This document shows, piece by piece, positions 1 to 8,705 of a DNA stretch of 64,000 nucleotides; the first letter of the stretch is position 1, and the number at the start of each line of letters is the position of its first letter. A program made the translations under genes and the position numbers. The stretch spans positions 124,001-188,000 of the forward strand of contig NZ_JAOQNG010000005.1 of assembly GCF_025961225.1 (NCBI RefSeq). The letters run 5' to 3'. The notes below the pieces were generated by a model. The model was given only the letters and a program-made list of their open reading frames with translations, had not been told where the DNA came from and did no database searches. Origin of the DNA: Azospirillum canadense (lineage in GTDB: Bacteria > Pseudomonadota > Alphaproteobacteria > Azospirillales > Azospirillaceae).

Positions 1-1048
1 GGACTCCCGCGTCCTCCAGCCGCCGCCCGAGGTCCAGCGCCGCCCGCTCAGCGCCCACGATCGCCGGGACGATCTGCGTGCTCGATGCGCCGGTGTCGAG
101 GCCGAGCCCGCGCAAGGCGGCGCGCAGCTGTTCGGCGTTGGCCTGCAGGCGGTCGCGTTCGGCGTCGAGAGTGGGGAGCAGGTCGAGTGCGGCGTCCATC
201 GCCCCGAGCACGGCCGGCGGCAGAGCGGTGGTGTAGAGGAAGCCGCCGCAGCGGTTGCTCAGCCAGTCGCACAGCGCGCGCGAGCCCGCGACGTAGGCGC
301 CGAACCCCCCGAGCGCCTTGCTGAAGGTGCCCATCACCAGATCGACGCGCCCCGCCGCGAGGCCGGACAGGCCCATGCCGCGGGGGCCGAGCACGCCCGT
401 TGCGTGGGCTTCGTCGAGCATCAGGAAGGCGCCATGGCGGTCGGCGATGTCGGCCAGGGCGGCGACGTCGGCGCGGTCGCCGTCCATGCTGAACACGCTT
501 TCGGTGATGATGAAGCGGCGGCCCGGCTGCCCGGCCCGCTGCGTCAGCAACCGGTCCAGGTGGTCGAGGTCGTTGTGGCGGAAGCGGATCTGAGGCACGC
601 CGGCGGCGGCGCAGCCGTGGTGCAGACTGGCGTGGTTCAGCCGGTCGGTGAAGACCAGCGCCGCGCCGCCGAGCGTGTCGTGGTCGAACAAAGCGGGCAG
701 CAGGGCGGCGTTCGCCTGCCAGCCGGAATTGAACAGCAGCGCCGCCTCGGTCCCCTTCAGCCGGGCGATTTTCGCCTCGACCTCGGCGTGAAGCTCCAGC
801 GTGCCGCAAATCAGCCGCGACGCCCCCGACCCGGCGCCCCAGCGGCGGGCCCAGGCGCAACTCCGCTCGATCAGCAGCGGGTGTCTGCACAGGCCCAGGT
901 AATCGTTGCCGGAAAAGTTGAGCAATATCCGGCCATCCCGGACGATGCGGCCGCGGTCCGTCGGCTGCCCCGGGCGCAGCGCGCGGCGGGCGTGCCGGTG
1001 GTCGAGGGTGTCGAGATGCGACTGGAAGAGGTGGTCAAAGCGGGACAT
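1..1048 (-). CDS. bioF: 8-amino-7-oxononanoate synthase, 3' end beyond window
   Basis: A pyridoxal-phosphate enzyme of the alpha-oxoamine synthase family that condenses pimeloyl-thioester with L-alanine in biotin synthesis (cytoplasmic). About 349 of the usual ~385 residues are visible; the frame is open to the window edge, so the C-terminus is missing. Family motifs seen in order: FSGNDYLGL near residue 45, GSGASRL near 75, ESVFSMDGD near 190, DEAHATGVLG near 208, and TFSKALGG, whose lysine (about residue 241) binds PLP. The ATG at 1046-1048 is followed at once by family-like sequence. It lies 206 bases downstream of panD on the same strand. No other bio gene is visible, so membership of a bio operon beyond the left edge is inference. 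Confidence 0.93.
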   Translation of the reverse strand, partial: MSRFDHLFQSHLDTLDHRHARRALRPGQPTDRGRIVRDGRILLNFSGNDYLGLCRHPLLIERSCAWARRWGAGSGASRLICGTLELHAEVEAKIARLKGTEAALLFNSGWQANAALLPALFDHDTLGGAALVFTDRLNHASLHHGCAAAGVPQIRFRHNDLDHLDRLLTQRAGQPGRRFIITESVFSMDGDRADVAALADIADRHGAFLMLDEAHATGVLGPRGMGLSGLAAGRVDLVMGTFSKALGGFGAYVAGSRALCDWLSNRCGGFLYTTALPPAVLGAMDAALDLLPTLDAERDRLQANAEQLRAALRGLGLDTGASSTQIVPAIVGAERAALDLGRRLEDAGV

Positions 1049-1254
1049 CGGAAATGGCACCCACCAATCAGAATCGCGCCGACGGGTCCAGCGACACGCC
1101 ACGCGGTCGGCGCGGGAGCGCGGCGCGATCAACGCCGGCCGGCCGGCGCGGCGACGGCACAGCGGCTGATTGGGAATGAGGAAGGAGGCCTTATGGACCG
1201 CTGACGCGCGAGTCCGCGGCGCCCGTTGGAACGACAGAGAACGTGTCACGGCCG

Positions 1255-1686
1255 CTATGGTTGGCTGTTGTCTGGCTCACCGACGCGGATGCGGAAGTCG
1301 TGGCGGCCGTCGTCGTGGGCGGTCACGTCGTAGGTGAGGCGGTCCGCGATGCGGTTGTCGGGATGAAACGTCACGACACGCGGTTTGAGGGTCGCCAGCT
1401 CCGTGGGCTGGCAGTACCAGGACGCCGCGATGATGACATCGTCCCCTGGCTGGCAGGTGCGCGCCGCCGCGCCGTTCAGCACGCAGCACCGGGAGCCGCG
1501 TTCGCCGAAAATGACGTAGGTGCTGATACGGGCACCGGAGTTGCGGTTCCAGATCTCCACAAACTCCAGGGGATAGAGGCCAACCGCGTCGCAGTGGTCC
1601 GGATCGAGCGTGATGGAGCCGTGGTAGTTCAGGTTGGCGTCGGTGACGTGGATGCCGTGGAGCTTGGCGCGAACCACCTTGATCAT
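1255..1686 (-). CDS. panD: aspartate 1-decarboxylase proenzyme
   Basis: Pyruvoyl-dependent decarboxylase that makes beta-alanine from aspartate for pantothenate synthesis. The 143-residue product matches the family along its length: KLHGIHVTDANLNYHGS at the N-terminus contains the Gly23-Ser24 self-cleavage pair that yields the pyruvoyl group, followed by STYVIFGERGSR and NGAAART. The C-terminal ~15 residues extend past the end of the E. coli protein. Its ATG overlaps the end of panB by four bases (ATGA), so the two are translationally coupled. The pair supplies both inputs to pantothenate (ketopantoate and beta-alanine); panC is not in view. Confidence 0.95.
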   Translation of the reverse strand: MIKVVRAKLHGIHVTDANLNYHGSITLDPDHCDAVGLYPLEFVEIWNRNSGARISTYVIFGERGSRCCVLNGAAARTCQPGDDVIIAASWYCQPTELATLKPRVVTFHPDNRIADRLTYDVTAHDDGRHDFRIRVGEPDNSQP

Positions 1687-2531
1687 GGCGCCGTCTCCGG
1701 GACGGGCGCTTTGCTAGGGGCGGCGAACACATGCTCCGGGCCCGGGAAGCGGCGGTGTCGGACGTCCTCCGCGAAGGCCGATGCGGCTTGGCTGACGGTC
1801 GGGCCGAGCTCGGCGTAGCGGCGCACGAACTTCGGCGTGAAATCGGTGAAGAGGCCAAGCAGATCGTCGGTCACCAGTACCTGGCCGTCGCAAGCGACGG
1901 ACGCGCCGATGCCGATGGTCGGGACGGCCACCGCCGCCGTAATGCGGTCGGCCAATGGCTCCATCACGCCCTCGATCACCAGCGCGAAGGCGTCGGCGTC
2001 GGCAATGGCCTGGGCGTCGGCCAGAATGCGCTCGCCTTCGTCCACGCTGCGGCCGCGCGCGCGGAAGCCGCCGAGCGTGTTGACCGACTGCGGGGTCAGC
2101 CCGATATGACCCATGACCGGCACGCCGCGCGCGGTCAGATAGGCGACCGTCTCGGCCATCTCCACACCGCCCTCCAGCTTCACCGCCGCGCACCCCGTCT
2201 CCGCCAGGACGCGGGCGGCGTTGCGGAAGGCCTGCTGCGGCGATTCCTGGTAACTGCCAAACGGCAGATCGACAACCACGCAGGCCTGCGTCGAGCCGCG
2301 GACCACGGCCGCGCCGTGCGCGATCATCAGGTCGAGCGTCACCGGCAACGTGCTGTCGAAGCCGTACAGCACCATGCCTAGGCTGTCGCCGACCAGCAGC
2401 ACGTCGACATGCGGGTCCAGCAGCTTGGCGAGGGATGCCGAATAAGCGGTCAGGCACACGATGGGCTCACCGCCCTTGCGCGCGGCAAGGGTGGTGATGG
2501 TGGTGCGCTTGGCCAGCGCCGTTGCACTCAT
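1683..2531 (-). CDS. panB: 3-methyl-2-oxobutanoate hydroxymethyltransferase
   Basis: Transfers a hydroxymethyl group from methylenetetrahydrofolate to 2-oxoisovalerate, giving ketopantoate, the first committed pantothenate step. The 282 residues are the normal family length. Visible motifs are VCLTAYSASLAK near residue 25, LLVGDSLGMVLYG near 45, VKLEGG near 115, PVMGHIGLTPQS near 137 and VPTIGIGA near 205, which include the metal- and ketopantoate-binding regions. A GAGGAG ribosome-binding site lies about 7 bases before the ATG at 2531. panD follows with a four-base overlap. The upstream region (2532-2816) must hold the promoter, but I could not fix one. Confidence 0.96.
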   Translation of the reverse strand: MSATALAKRTTITTLAARKGGEPIVCLTAYSASLAKLLDPHVDVLLVGDSLGMVLYGFDSTLPVTLDLMIAHGAAVVRGSTQACVVVDLPFGSYQESPQQAFRNAARVLAETGCAAVKLEGGVEMAETVAYLTARGVPVMGHIGLTPQSVNTLGGFRARGRSVDEGERILADAQAIADADAFALVIEGVMEPLADRITAAVAVPTIGIGASVACDGQVLVTDDLLGLFTDFTPKFVRRYAELGPTVSQAASAFAEDVRHRRFPGPEHVFAAPSKAPVPETAP

Positions 2532-3448
2532 TGTTGCTCCTCAGATGCAAATCGCTCTCGGGATGAACCGTGGGATCAGCGTGGCTGCCAGAACAAAGAA
2601 CGGGCCGAGTGCGGGGACGACCAACGAAGGCGATGTTCGTCACGGGTCAAGGCGTCATACCTGAGCATGCGCGCGACGGCAATTAAATAATGAACGACGC
2701 CGATGAATACTAATATCCAAGAACGACACAGCGCACTCTGTGGAATATTGTTGCTGCGCTTTGGAATCGCGATGCAGACTGCCAGTCTTCTCCGTGTTGA
2801 GGGGTGAGCCCGCTATGTGAGAAGAACGGATGTTGGTGGCGTAACTTTTTCAAATGGCTGGTCCGCCGGCGAAGTTCGGCCGGCCGGTGAGGGCGTAAGA
2901 AAAGGACTGATGGGTCGAATGGCCGTTGTGGCGGCCCAGAGCGAGCGAAAACCGTTGGTCACCTTGCGGAAGAAGCTGCTGCAGCGCAGAAGCTGCTGCA
3001 GCGCGTGCGCCCTTTGTCCCACCCCGTGTACACGCACTGGAACAGGCGGCCGAGATATTTCACCGTCGGCACCGACTGGCTGGCGCTGTCCGACCCCTCG
3101 CTCGCTCTCAGCCGCGTGGTCGCGTCGGCCAGGGTTGTGAACGGGAGCACTGTGATCGACCTGCGTCCGGGCGTGAGCGTCACCATCGTCGGCCAGACCG
3201 GCGACGTCGCCCGCTGGTTCGGCTGACGTGGAGCGGCCCGTCTGCCGTGATAGGAGGCGCGCTCGCGCAAGGCGATGCTCGGGGGCAAGAGACAGCTTTA
3301 TCGTCGAGTGGGGTGGACGGATGTGAGCCGTCGCGCCTGGAGGAGCAAACAGTGGCGGGTGCACGCCCCCGCAACCAAATTCACTACCCCCCATCGCCTG
3401 CACCCGCTCACCGACACGCCGGGTCGCGATGCCACCGATCCAGGCTTC
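2532..3448. other. eroded intergenic region with ORF remnant and 17-bp tandem duplication
   Basis: No intact gene is supported. A 17-bp unit is duplicated head to tail at 2971-2987 and 2988-3004. It leads into a plus-strand frame ending at 3226 whose residues (for example FTVGTDWLALSDPSLALS, then TVIDLRPGVSVTIVG) look like the end of a real protein, but I cannot assign the family and see no upstream body. The stretch reads as a junction of broken genes between the panB promoter region and an IS630 fragment. Confidence 0.45.
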
Positions 3449-3676
3449 CTAGATAACCGCGGCCAGAGCGCGCTCGGTGGTCTTGCGCGGCTCCAGGAAG
3501 GGCGGGAAGTGCAGCTTCGAACACCGTGCTGGGCCTTGGCGGCACACCGCCTTCTCGCCGGTGCTGCGCGCCCGGCGCACCCACACGATCGCCTTCGCAA
3601 TGCCAATCTGGTAGCGCGCCACGGCTTGCTGAGTCGAGTGGCCAGCCGCCACCGCCTTCAACACGCGATCCCGCAA
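3449..3676 (-). pseudogene. IS630-family transposase N-terminal fragment
   Basis: About 75 residues resemble the helix-turn-helix start of IS630 transposases: RDRVLKAVAAGHSTQQAVARY (basic helix, then the recognition-helix region), followed by IVWVRRARSTGEK and a basic linker. The frame stops long before any DDE catalytic residues and no continuation is readable, so this is a dead fragment. It helps explain the disorder between panB and chemoreceptor 1. Confidence 0.5.
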
Positions 3677-4231
3677 ACCCTGGCTGTAGGCTCGGGCCCT
3701 GCAGTTCCTCCATCCGTCATGGAGGGTGAATCACGCAGCCCAGCCGCCGTAAATTCCTTCCGAAGCAGTAGCCCTCTCCACGGGCTCCAACGCAATCTCT
3801 GGTGTACCGTGTGGCGCGAGTGAGGCCAGTACATAGTCCGGCTGATCGCGAGTAGCTTCTCGCTGTCCTCGATCCGCCCCAAAGCTGCACGACCAACGTC
3901 AAATCTGGTTTGACTCCTATTAATGTATGCATTACAAGATCAGTAGAAAAATTTAATGGCGATCCGCTGCCTCAACGTCGTTGGGATGGATATCTGCCAC
4001 TTGGTATCCGTCCGGTCTGCGTACGATAAACGGCTTGCTGAATTTCATGGCTCAATAATAGGCGCTGCACGATAAGCAACCGTGAAATTGTCAATGAGTT
4101 TCAACGTGACAGACTGAAGGATCCTGCGAAACGAGTCCCCCTGATCGGGGTGATAAGTTGGTGTCTTTAGTAGACAAACGACGGTATTGACAGGGTTGTC
4201 TATACGTGTGGCAAACGTGTAAGGGGGAGTT
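3677..4231. other. gene-poor, locally AT-richer stretch
   Basis: No coding sequence is convincing on either strand. Base composition shifts here to visibly more AT than in the flanking metabolic genes and stays so to about 6650, which is consistent with acquired DNA. A TTGACA at 4188-4193 precedes the small ORF at 4232 but has no good -10 at normal spacing. Confidence 0.4.
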
Positions 4232-4393
4232 ATGAGCAAGCCGCTTACGTTCATGTCTTGGATAAAGGACACTATGAAGTGGCTCTTCTTAGATTTTCCG
4301 AACCAGCTTGACGATGAGGCGCGCGCCCAACAGCAGGTCAACAATGCTCGGTTGAGGAGCTGCAATATATATCCCGAGATGCCATTTATGTAG
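4232..4393 (+). CDS. small hypothetical protein, 53 residues
   Basis: A short frame beginning MSKPLTFMSWIKDTMKWLF and ending near IYPEMPFM. A strong Shine-Dalgarno run (AAGGGGGAG, 4221-4229) ends two bases before the ATG, which is the main reason to believe it. The first half is amphipathic and aromatic (W, F, L); the middle is charged and glutamine-rich (DDEARAQQQ). I do not recognise the family. It lies upstream of another small ORF and a chemoreceptor in an AT-richer patch. It could be an authentic small protein or the surviving start of a longer gene. Confidence 0.4.
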   Translation: MSKPLTFMSWIKDTMKWLFLDFPNQLDDEARAQQQVNNARLRSCNIYPEMPFM

Positions 4394-4516
4394 CTTTGGA
4401 CTGCCCGCAAGCGTGTCAGTGGGTTGAAGCGCGCATAAATTTGTCGCGTTCATTGGGACGGGGCGCTGAGGCGCTCCGGATAGGTGAGTGACGTGTCCCC
4501 ATCGCTGGAGAGGCAT

Positions 4517-4702
4517 ATGGACTATGATCTCAACTGCTACGTAACCGTTTCGCGTTCCGAGGCAATGCAAGATGATCAACAATTCATAAAATTTGTGCAG
4601 GAGCTAGAAGAGTACCTGAAGAAAAACGGGACATCATATGCGGTGGTTTCTCGAAGCGTTAAGAAAGGAGAAGAAATATACCGTAATGTTCATTTGATTT
4701 GA
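4517..4702 (+). CDS. small hypothetical protein, 61 residues
   Basis: Begins MDYDLNCYVTVSRSEAM and continues with a charged helix-like segment (FIKFVQELEEYLKK), ending RNVHLI. The ATG at 4517 is preferred to the in-frame GTG at 4484 because GGAGAGG (4507-4513) lies just before it, although the spacing is short. It is more lysine- and glutamate-rich than its neighbours and has no membrane segment. Function unknown. It ends about 85 bases before chemoreceptor 1 on the same strand, so a shared transcript is possible. Confidence 0.45.
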   Translation: MDYDLNCYVTVSRSEAMQDDQQFIKFVQELEEYLKKNGTSYAVVSRSVKKGEEIYRNVHLI

Positions 4703-4787
4703 TGGGGTTTAACTCGCCTCGTCAGAGTAGCGTGTGGGTATGATCGCCCGCTCCAGGTGGCACAATAAATTGATCAAGGAGCGAGGT

Positions 4788-6458
4788 ATGCTCATGAACA
4801 CGATACGTGGAAAGATGATGGCGACGTTGACCGTCATGCTGGTCATGATCCTCGTTCAAAGCGGCGTTGCTATCATTTCACTGGCTTCTGTGCGGAGAAC
4901 GGCGACTGAAATTGAGGAAAAGTGGTTGCCGAACACCCAGTCTTTGGCGCTGCTCGACGCCGCACTCAACGAAATCCGCGCACAGGAAGCCATGCATATT
5001 ATGGAGAGTGGCAGCGACGGGATGGCCGCTCTGGAGGAGCACTTGGGTGAGCGGCTGCTCGAAATTCCCGGTCTCGTCGATCGCTTTAGTTCGGACAGTA
5101 ACCTGGGGTATCATGCCTCGGCGTTCATTGCAAAGTGGCGTGACTTCCTTCCTGCGCATCAGATGATGCTGCAGTATTCTCGTAAGCTTCAAAAAGAAGA
5201 GGCTCTGGTCATATTTGAAGGAAAGGTCAAAAAAGCGTTTCAGGCCGTGTCCGATGTGCTCGATGGGATGCGTATGGCGAACCTCGATGGCGGGATTGAG
5301 GCCACACGATTAGCTAACAGAATTTTCGAGAAATCGCGAATCTACATGATGGCAGCGGTGCTTCTCAGCAGTATTTTGGCTCTTGTACTCGTGCTTGTGA
5401 CTGATCGAGATGTGGCTAATCCTTTGCGGCAAATTGTAAAAACCATGAAATTGCTGACGTCCGGAGAGATGAATGCTGAGCCGTTAAAGACCGGCCAGAA
5501 GGGCGAGATTGGTGATCTGGCTGCGGCTGTCATCGCTTTTAGGAAGAGTCTTGTCGAGGCGAGCGGCCTGCGCGCCGCCCAGGAAACCCACGCGCGCCAA
5601 ATGGCGGTGGAGCGACGGCAGTTGCTTCTCTCAATGGCGGAGCGACTCGAAGAGCAAGTTGAAAGTGTGGTGAAAGAGGTTGCTGCGGCCGCGTCAGAAA
5701 CGGAGGCGACGGCACGGCGCATGGGGGAAACGGTCAAGCGCACGATTGAGCAAGCGGCTGAGGTGTCGGCGGAGGCGAGGCAGTCTTCATCAAACGTTCA
5801 AGCGGTTGCTTTGGCTGCGGAGCAGTTGTCAGCGTCCATTGTCGAGATCGGGGATCATGTGCATCGATCGGCGAAGACAACCGAAGCTATGGTCGCAAAA
5901 GGAGAAAATACTAGCCAAATTGTAATCACGCTTGATGGTGCAGCTCAGAGGATTGGGGAAGTCGTCAATCTGATTCAGGGTATCGCCGCTCAAACCAATC
6001 TGCTCGCGCTCAATGCTGCTATAGAAGCAGCGCGGGCGGGGGAATCTGGGAAGGGATTTGCGGTGGTCGCCGGCGAGGTGAAGCAACTCGCTATGCAAGC
6101 GAGCGCTGCCACTAGTGTGATTGGGGAGCAAATCGACCTTATTCAGGTGATCACAGCAAGCGCGAGTAAGGCTATCCGCGATATCATCCAATCGATCACG
6201 GATGTGAACTATAGTGCCAAGGCGATCTCCGCTGCGGTTGAACAACAACGTGCTGCTACGGCCGGTATAGCGCAGAGCGCTGAGATCGTCGCGTTCACCG
6301 CTCATGCAGTAGCTACCAATATCAGAGACGTTACTGAATCGGTCACCAATATTGGGTGCGCTTCTGTGGGCTTCGTGGACGATGCTCAGAAACTCACGAC
6401 TACGGCCGGGTCGCTGAAAGGGTATGTGGATTCTTTCATTGCAACCGTCCGCGCATAA
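4788..6458 (+). CDS. methyl-accepting chemotaxis protein (chemoreceptor 1)
   Basis: Membrane chemoreceptor of 556 residues. TM1 spans about residues 10-33, a helical periplasmic domain about 34-183 resembles four-helix-bundle sensors, TM2 is about 185-204, then a HAMP linker and a long signalling coiled coil whose tip (QTNLLALNAAIEAARAGE, about residue 400) is the conserved CheA/CheW contact. The ATG at 4788 is chosen over GTG 4734 because AAGGAG lies just upstream and the basic N-terminus leads straight into TM1. Codon use is less GC-biased than in chemoreceptors 2 and 3, consistent with separate acquisition. No che genes are in the window, so it must work with a kinase encoded elsewhere. 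Ligand unknown. Confidence 0.93.
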   Translation: MLMNTIRGKMMATLTVMLVMILVQSGVAIISLASVRRTATEIEEKWLPNTQSLALLDAALNEIRAQEAMHIMESGSDGMAALEEHLGERLLEIPGLVDRFSSDSNLGYHASAFIAKWRDFLPAHQMMLQYSRKLQKEEALVIFEGKVKKAFQAVSDVLDGMRMANLDGGIEATRLANRIFEKSRIYMMAAVLLSSILALVLVLVTDRDVANPLRQIVKTMKLLTSGEMNAEPLKTGQKGEIGDLAAAVIAFRKSLVEASGLRAAQETHARQMAVERRQLLLSMAERLEEQVESVVKEVAAAASETEATARRMGETVKRTIEQAAEVSAEARQSSSNVQAVALAAEQLSASIVEIGDHVHRSAKTTEAMVAKGENTSQIVITLDGAAQRIGEVVNLIQGIAAQTNLLALNAAIEAARAGESGKGFAVVAGEVKQLAMQASAATSVIGEQIDLIQVITASASKAIRDIIQSITDVNYSAKAISAAVEQQRAATAGIAQSAEIVAFTAHAVATNIRDVTESVTNIGCASVGFVDDAQKLTTTAGSLKGYVDSFIATVRA

Positions 6459-6657
6459 ACGTGAACCGTCTGGACAATGAAGCATTCGGTTGTTGTGGAA
6501 CGAAATATGGAGCGGGACTTGCTCAATAGTATCGTCCCTGTCTTTGCTATGCGCGCGACTATTGGTGATCGTAATTCCACCGACCAGGCATGTTACGGCA
6601 CGGCGCAGGGCGACATCCTGCTTGCACAGTTTGAATGACGTTACCATGGAGGTGTTC

Positions 6658-7425
6658 TTGTCTTTCACTATTGATCTGACCGATCGCGCCGCGCTGGTAA
6701 CCGGAGCGTCGAGCGGCCTGGGGCGGCATTTCGCGCAGGTGCTGGCGCGCGCCGGCGCCAAGGTGGCGCTGGCGGCGCGGCGTGTCGACAGCCTTGAGCT
6801 CGTGTGCGAGGACATTGTCCGCGACGGTGGTGAGGCGGTGGCCGTGCCGATGGACGTCACCAACGCCGCTTCGGTGCGGGAGGCTGTGGCCGCCGCCGCC
6901 GAGGGCTTGGGCGGGCTGGACATCCTGGTCAACAACGCGGGCACCACGCTGGTCACACCGGTCCTCGACATCGAGGAGGCGGAGTGGGACGGCGTGCTCG
7001 ACACCAACCTCAAGGGCTGTTTCCTGGTGGCGCAGCAGGCGGCGCGCACCATGCGCGAGCGCGAGCGCGGCGCCAGCATCGTCAACGTCGCCTCGATCCT
7101 CGGTTTGCGCGTGGCCGGGCAACTCGCGCCGTACGTCACCTCCAAGGCCGGGCTGATCCAGCTGACCAAGGCGATGGCGCTGGAGCTGGCGCGGCACCGC
7201 ATCCGCGTCAACGCGCTGTGCCCCGGCTACATCGAGACCGATCTCAACCGCGAGTTCTTCGCCTCGGAGGCGGGGCGGGCGCTGATTAAGCGCGTGCCAC
7301 AGCGCCGGCTCGGCCAGCTGGAGGAGCTGGACGGGGCGCTGCTGCTGCTGTGCTCCGACGCGTCGTCTTTCATGACCGGCTCGGTGATCGCCGCCGACGG
7401 CGGGCATCTGGTCAGTTCGCTGTGA
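6658..7425 (+). CDS. SDR-family oxidoreductase
   Basis: Classical short-chain dehydrogenase/reductase of 255 residues. Visible are the cofactor loop GASSGLG near residue 16, NNAG near 90, a catalytic tyrosine-lysine pair in YVTSK near 158, and the structural motif NALCPGYIET. An unusual TTG start at 6658 is favoured: GGAGGTG (6648-6654) sits correctly before it, and it gives the normal short lead into the first beta strand. An upstream ATG at 6646 would overlap that site. It heads a run of fatty-acyl-type genes (acyl-CoA dehydrogenase, phosphotransferase, DUF6285-like), separated from them by a large hairpin. A 3-hydroxyacyl or related alcohol substrate is inferred from context only. Confidence 0.9.
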   Translation: MSFTIDLTDRAALVTGASSGLGRHFAQVLARAGAKVALAARRVDSLELVCEDIVRDGGEAVAVPMDVTNAASVREAVAAAAEGLGGLDILVNNAGTTLVTPVLDIEEAEWDGVLDTNLKGCFLVAQQAARTMRERERGASIVNVASILGLRVAGQLAPYVTSKAGLIQLTKAMALELARHRIRVNALCPGYIETDLNREFFASEAGRALIKRVPQRRLGQLEELDGALLLLCSDASSFMTGSVIAADGGHLVSSL

Positions 7426-7427
7426 TT

Positions 7428-7473
7428 CTCTTCGTCCGTCCGCCCCGCGAAAGCGGGGCGGACGGACGAAGAG
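7428..7473. repeat. perfect 21-bp inverted repeat with GAAA loop
   Basis: Arms at 7428-7448 and 7453-7473 are exact reverse complements, and the loop (7449-7452) is GAAA, a GNRA tetraloop. It begins three bases after the SDR stop and ends 35 bases before the acyl-CoA dehydrogenase start. No T-run follows on either side, so a simple intrinsic terminator is not supported; an RNA-stabilising or processing element, or a palindromic dispersed repeat, is more likely. Confidence 0.85.
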
Positions 7474-7508
7474 GATTCCGGAGCACCCTATAACAAGGAA
7501 AAGCATCC

Positions 7509-8705
7509 ATGGACTTTGCCCTGTCGCCCGAGATCGACGACTACCGCCGGCGCGTGCGCGCCTTCGTGAATGACGAGATCCTCCCGGTCGAGGCGGACCG
7601 CACCAACTGGGACGAACACGGGATGATCGCGCTCTCGGCGCTGGAGACGCTGCGCACCAAGGCGAAGGCGGCTGGGCTGTGGGCCTTGCAGATGCCGAAG
7701 GCGCGCGGCGGGCAGGGGCTGCCGGTGGTCGGCATGGCGGCCTGCTACGAGGAGATGAACCGCTCGATCTTCGGACCGGTGTGCTTCAACTCCTCGGCGC
7801 CGGACGACGGCAACATGATGGTGCTCAACAAGGTCGGCACTGAGGCGCAGAAGGAGCGCTGGCTGCAGCCGATCATCGACGGCAAGGTGCGCTCTGCTTT
7901 CGCCATGACCGAGCCGCACCCGGGCGGCGGCTCCGACCCCTCAATGATGCTCACCAAGGCCGAGCGCAAGGGCGACCGATGGGTGGTGCACGGGCGCAAG
8001 TGGTTCATCACCGGGGCCGAGGGGGCGCAGCACTTCATCCTGATCGTCCGCACCTCCGACGACAAGCGCAAGGGTCTGACCGCCTTTCTGTTCGACAAGG
8101 ACCAGCCGGGCTGGGAACTCGTGCGCCGCATCCCGATCATGGGGCCGGAGGAGCATGGTGGACACTGCGAACTGGTGTTCGACGGGCTGGAGATCCCGGA
8201 CGAGAACGTGCTGATGAACGTCGGCGACGGGCTGAAGGTGACGCAGATCCGCCTGGGGCCGGCGCGACTCACCCACTGCATGCGCTGGACCGGTCTCGCC
8301 AAGCGCTGCCTGGAGATCGCCGGGGCGTACGTTAAGGAGCGCCAGAGCTTCGGCATCCCGCTGGCGCAGCGCGAGGGCGTGCAGTGGATGCTCGGCGATG
8401 CGGCGATGCAGATCGAGCTGGGCCGGCTCATGATCATGAAGGCGGCCTGGAAGCTGGACCAGGGCGGCTTCGCCAAGAAGGAATTGTCGATGGCCAAGGT
8501 GCTGTTGGCCGACACGCTGTTCAAGGCGGCGGACACGGCCATCCAGCTGTGCGGCGCGCGCGGCTATTCCAAGGACACGGTGCTGGAGTGGATCTACCGC
8601 TACGCCCGCCAAGCCAAGCTGGTCGACGGCGCGTCCGAGGTGCACAAGATGGTGCTCAGCGACTTCTACCTGAAGGAAGGCGACGGGTTCTGGCAATGGG
8701 GCTGA
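7509..8705 (+). CDS. acyl-CoA dehydrogenase family protein
   Basis: FAD-dependent dehydrogenase of 398 residues, normal for the family. Seen are the FAD/substrate segment AFAMTEPHPGGGSDPS near residue 132, WFITGA near 165, the helical C-terminal domain with QSFGIPLAQREGVQ near 280, and CGARGYSKDTVLEWIYRYAR near 350. The ~400-residue form next to an APH-type phosphotransferase is common in alphaproteobacteria and often differs from housekeeping beta-oxidation enzymes. Start ATG 7509 follows an AAGGAAAAG site. The last ten bases overlap the next gene, indicating translational coupling. The acyl substrate cannot be read from sequence. Confidence 0.93.
   Translation: MDFALSPEIDDYRRRVRAFVNDEILPVEADRTNWDEHGMIALSALETLRTKAKAAGLWALQMPKARGGQGLPVVGMAACYEEMNRSIFGPVCFNSSAPDDGNMMVLNKVGTEAQKERWLQPIIDGKVRSAFAMTEPHPGGGSDPSMMLTKAERKGDRWVVHGRKWFITGAEGAQHFILIVRTSDDKRKGLTAFLFDKDQPGWELVRRIPIMGPEEHGGHCELVFDGLEIPDENVLMNVGDGLKVTQIRLGPARLTHCMRWTGLAKRCLEIAGAYVKERQSFGIPLAQREGVQWMLGDAAMQIELGRLMIMKAAWKLDQGGFAKKELSMAKVLLADTLFKAADTAIQLCGARGYSKDTVLEWIYRYARQAKLVDGASEVHKMVLSDFYLKEGDGFWQWG

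Noticed and set aside
48..890. 280-codon minus-strand frame overlapping bioF
   Set aside because: Arginine/proline-rich out-of-frame translation of bioF; the correct frame is open to the window edge and shows the PLP motifs.
5829..7211. 460-codon minus-strand frame opposite chemoreceptor 1 and the SDR
   Set aside because: It spans two unrelated plus-strand genes with good motifs; its translation is low-complexity and unrecognisable.
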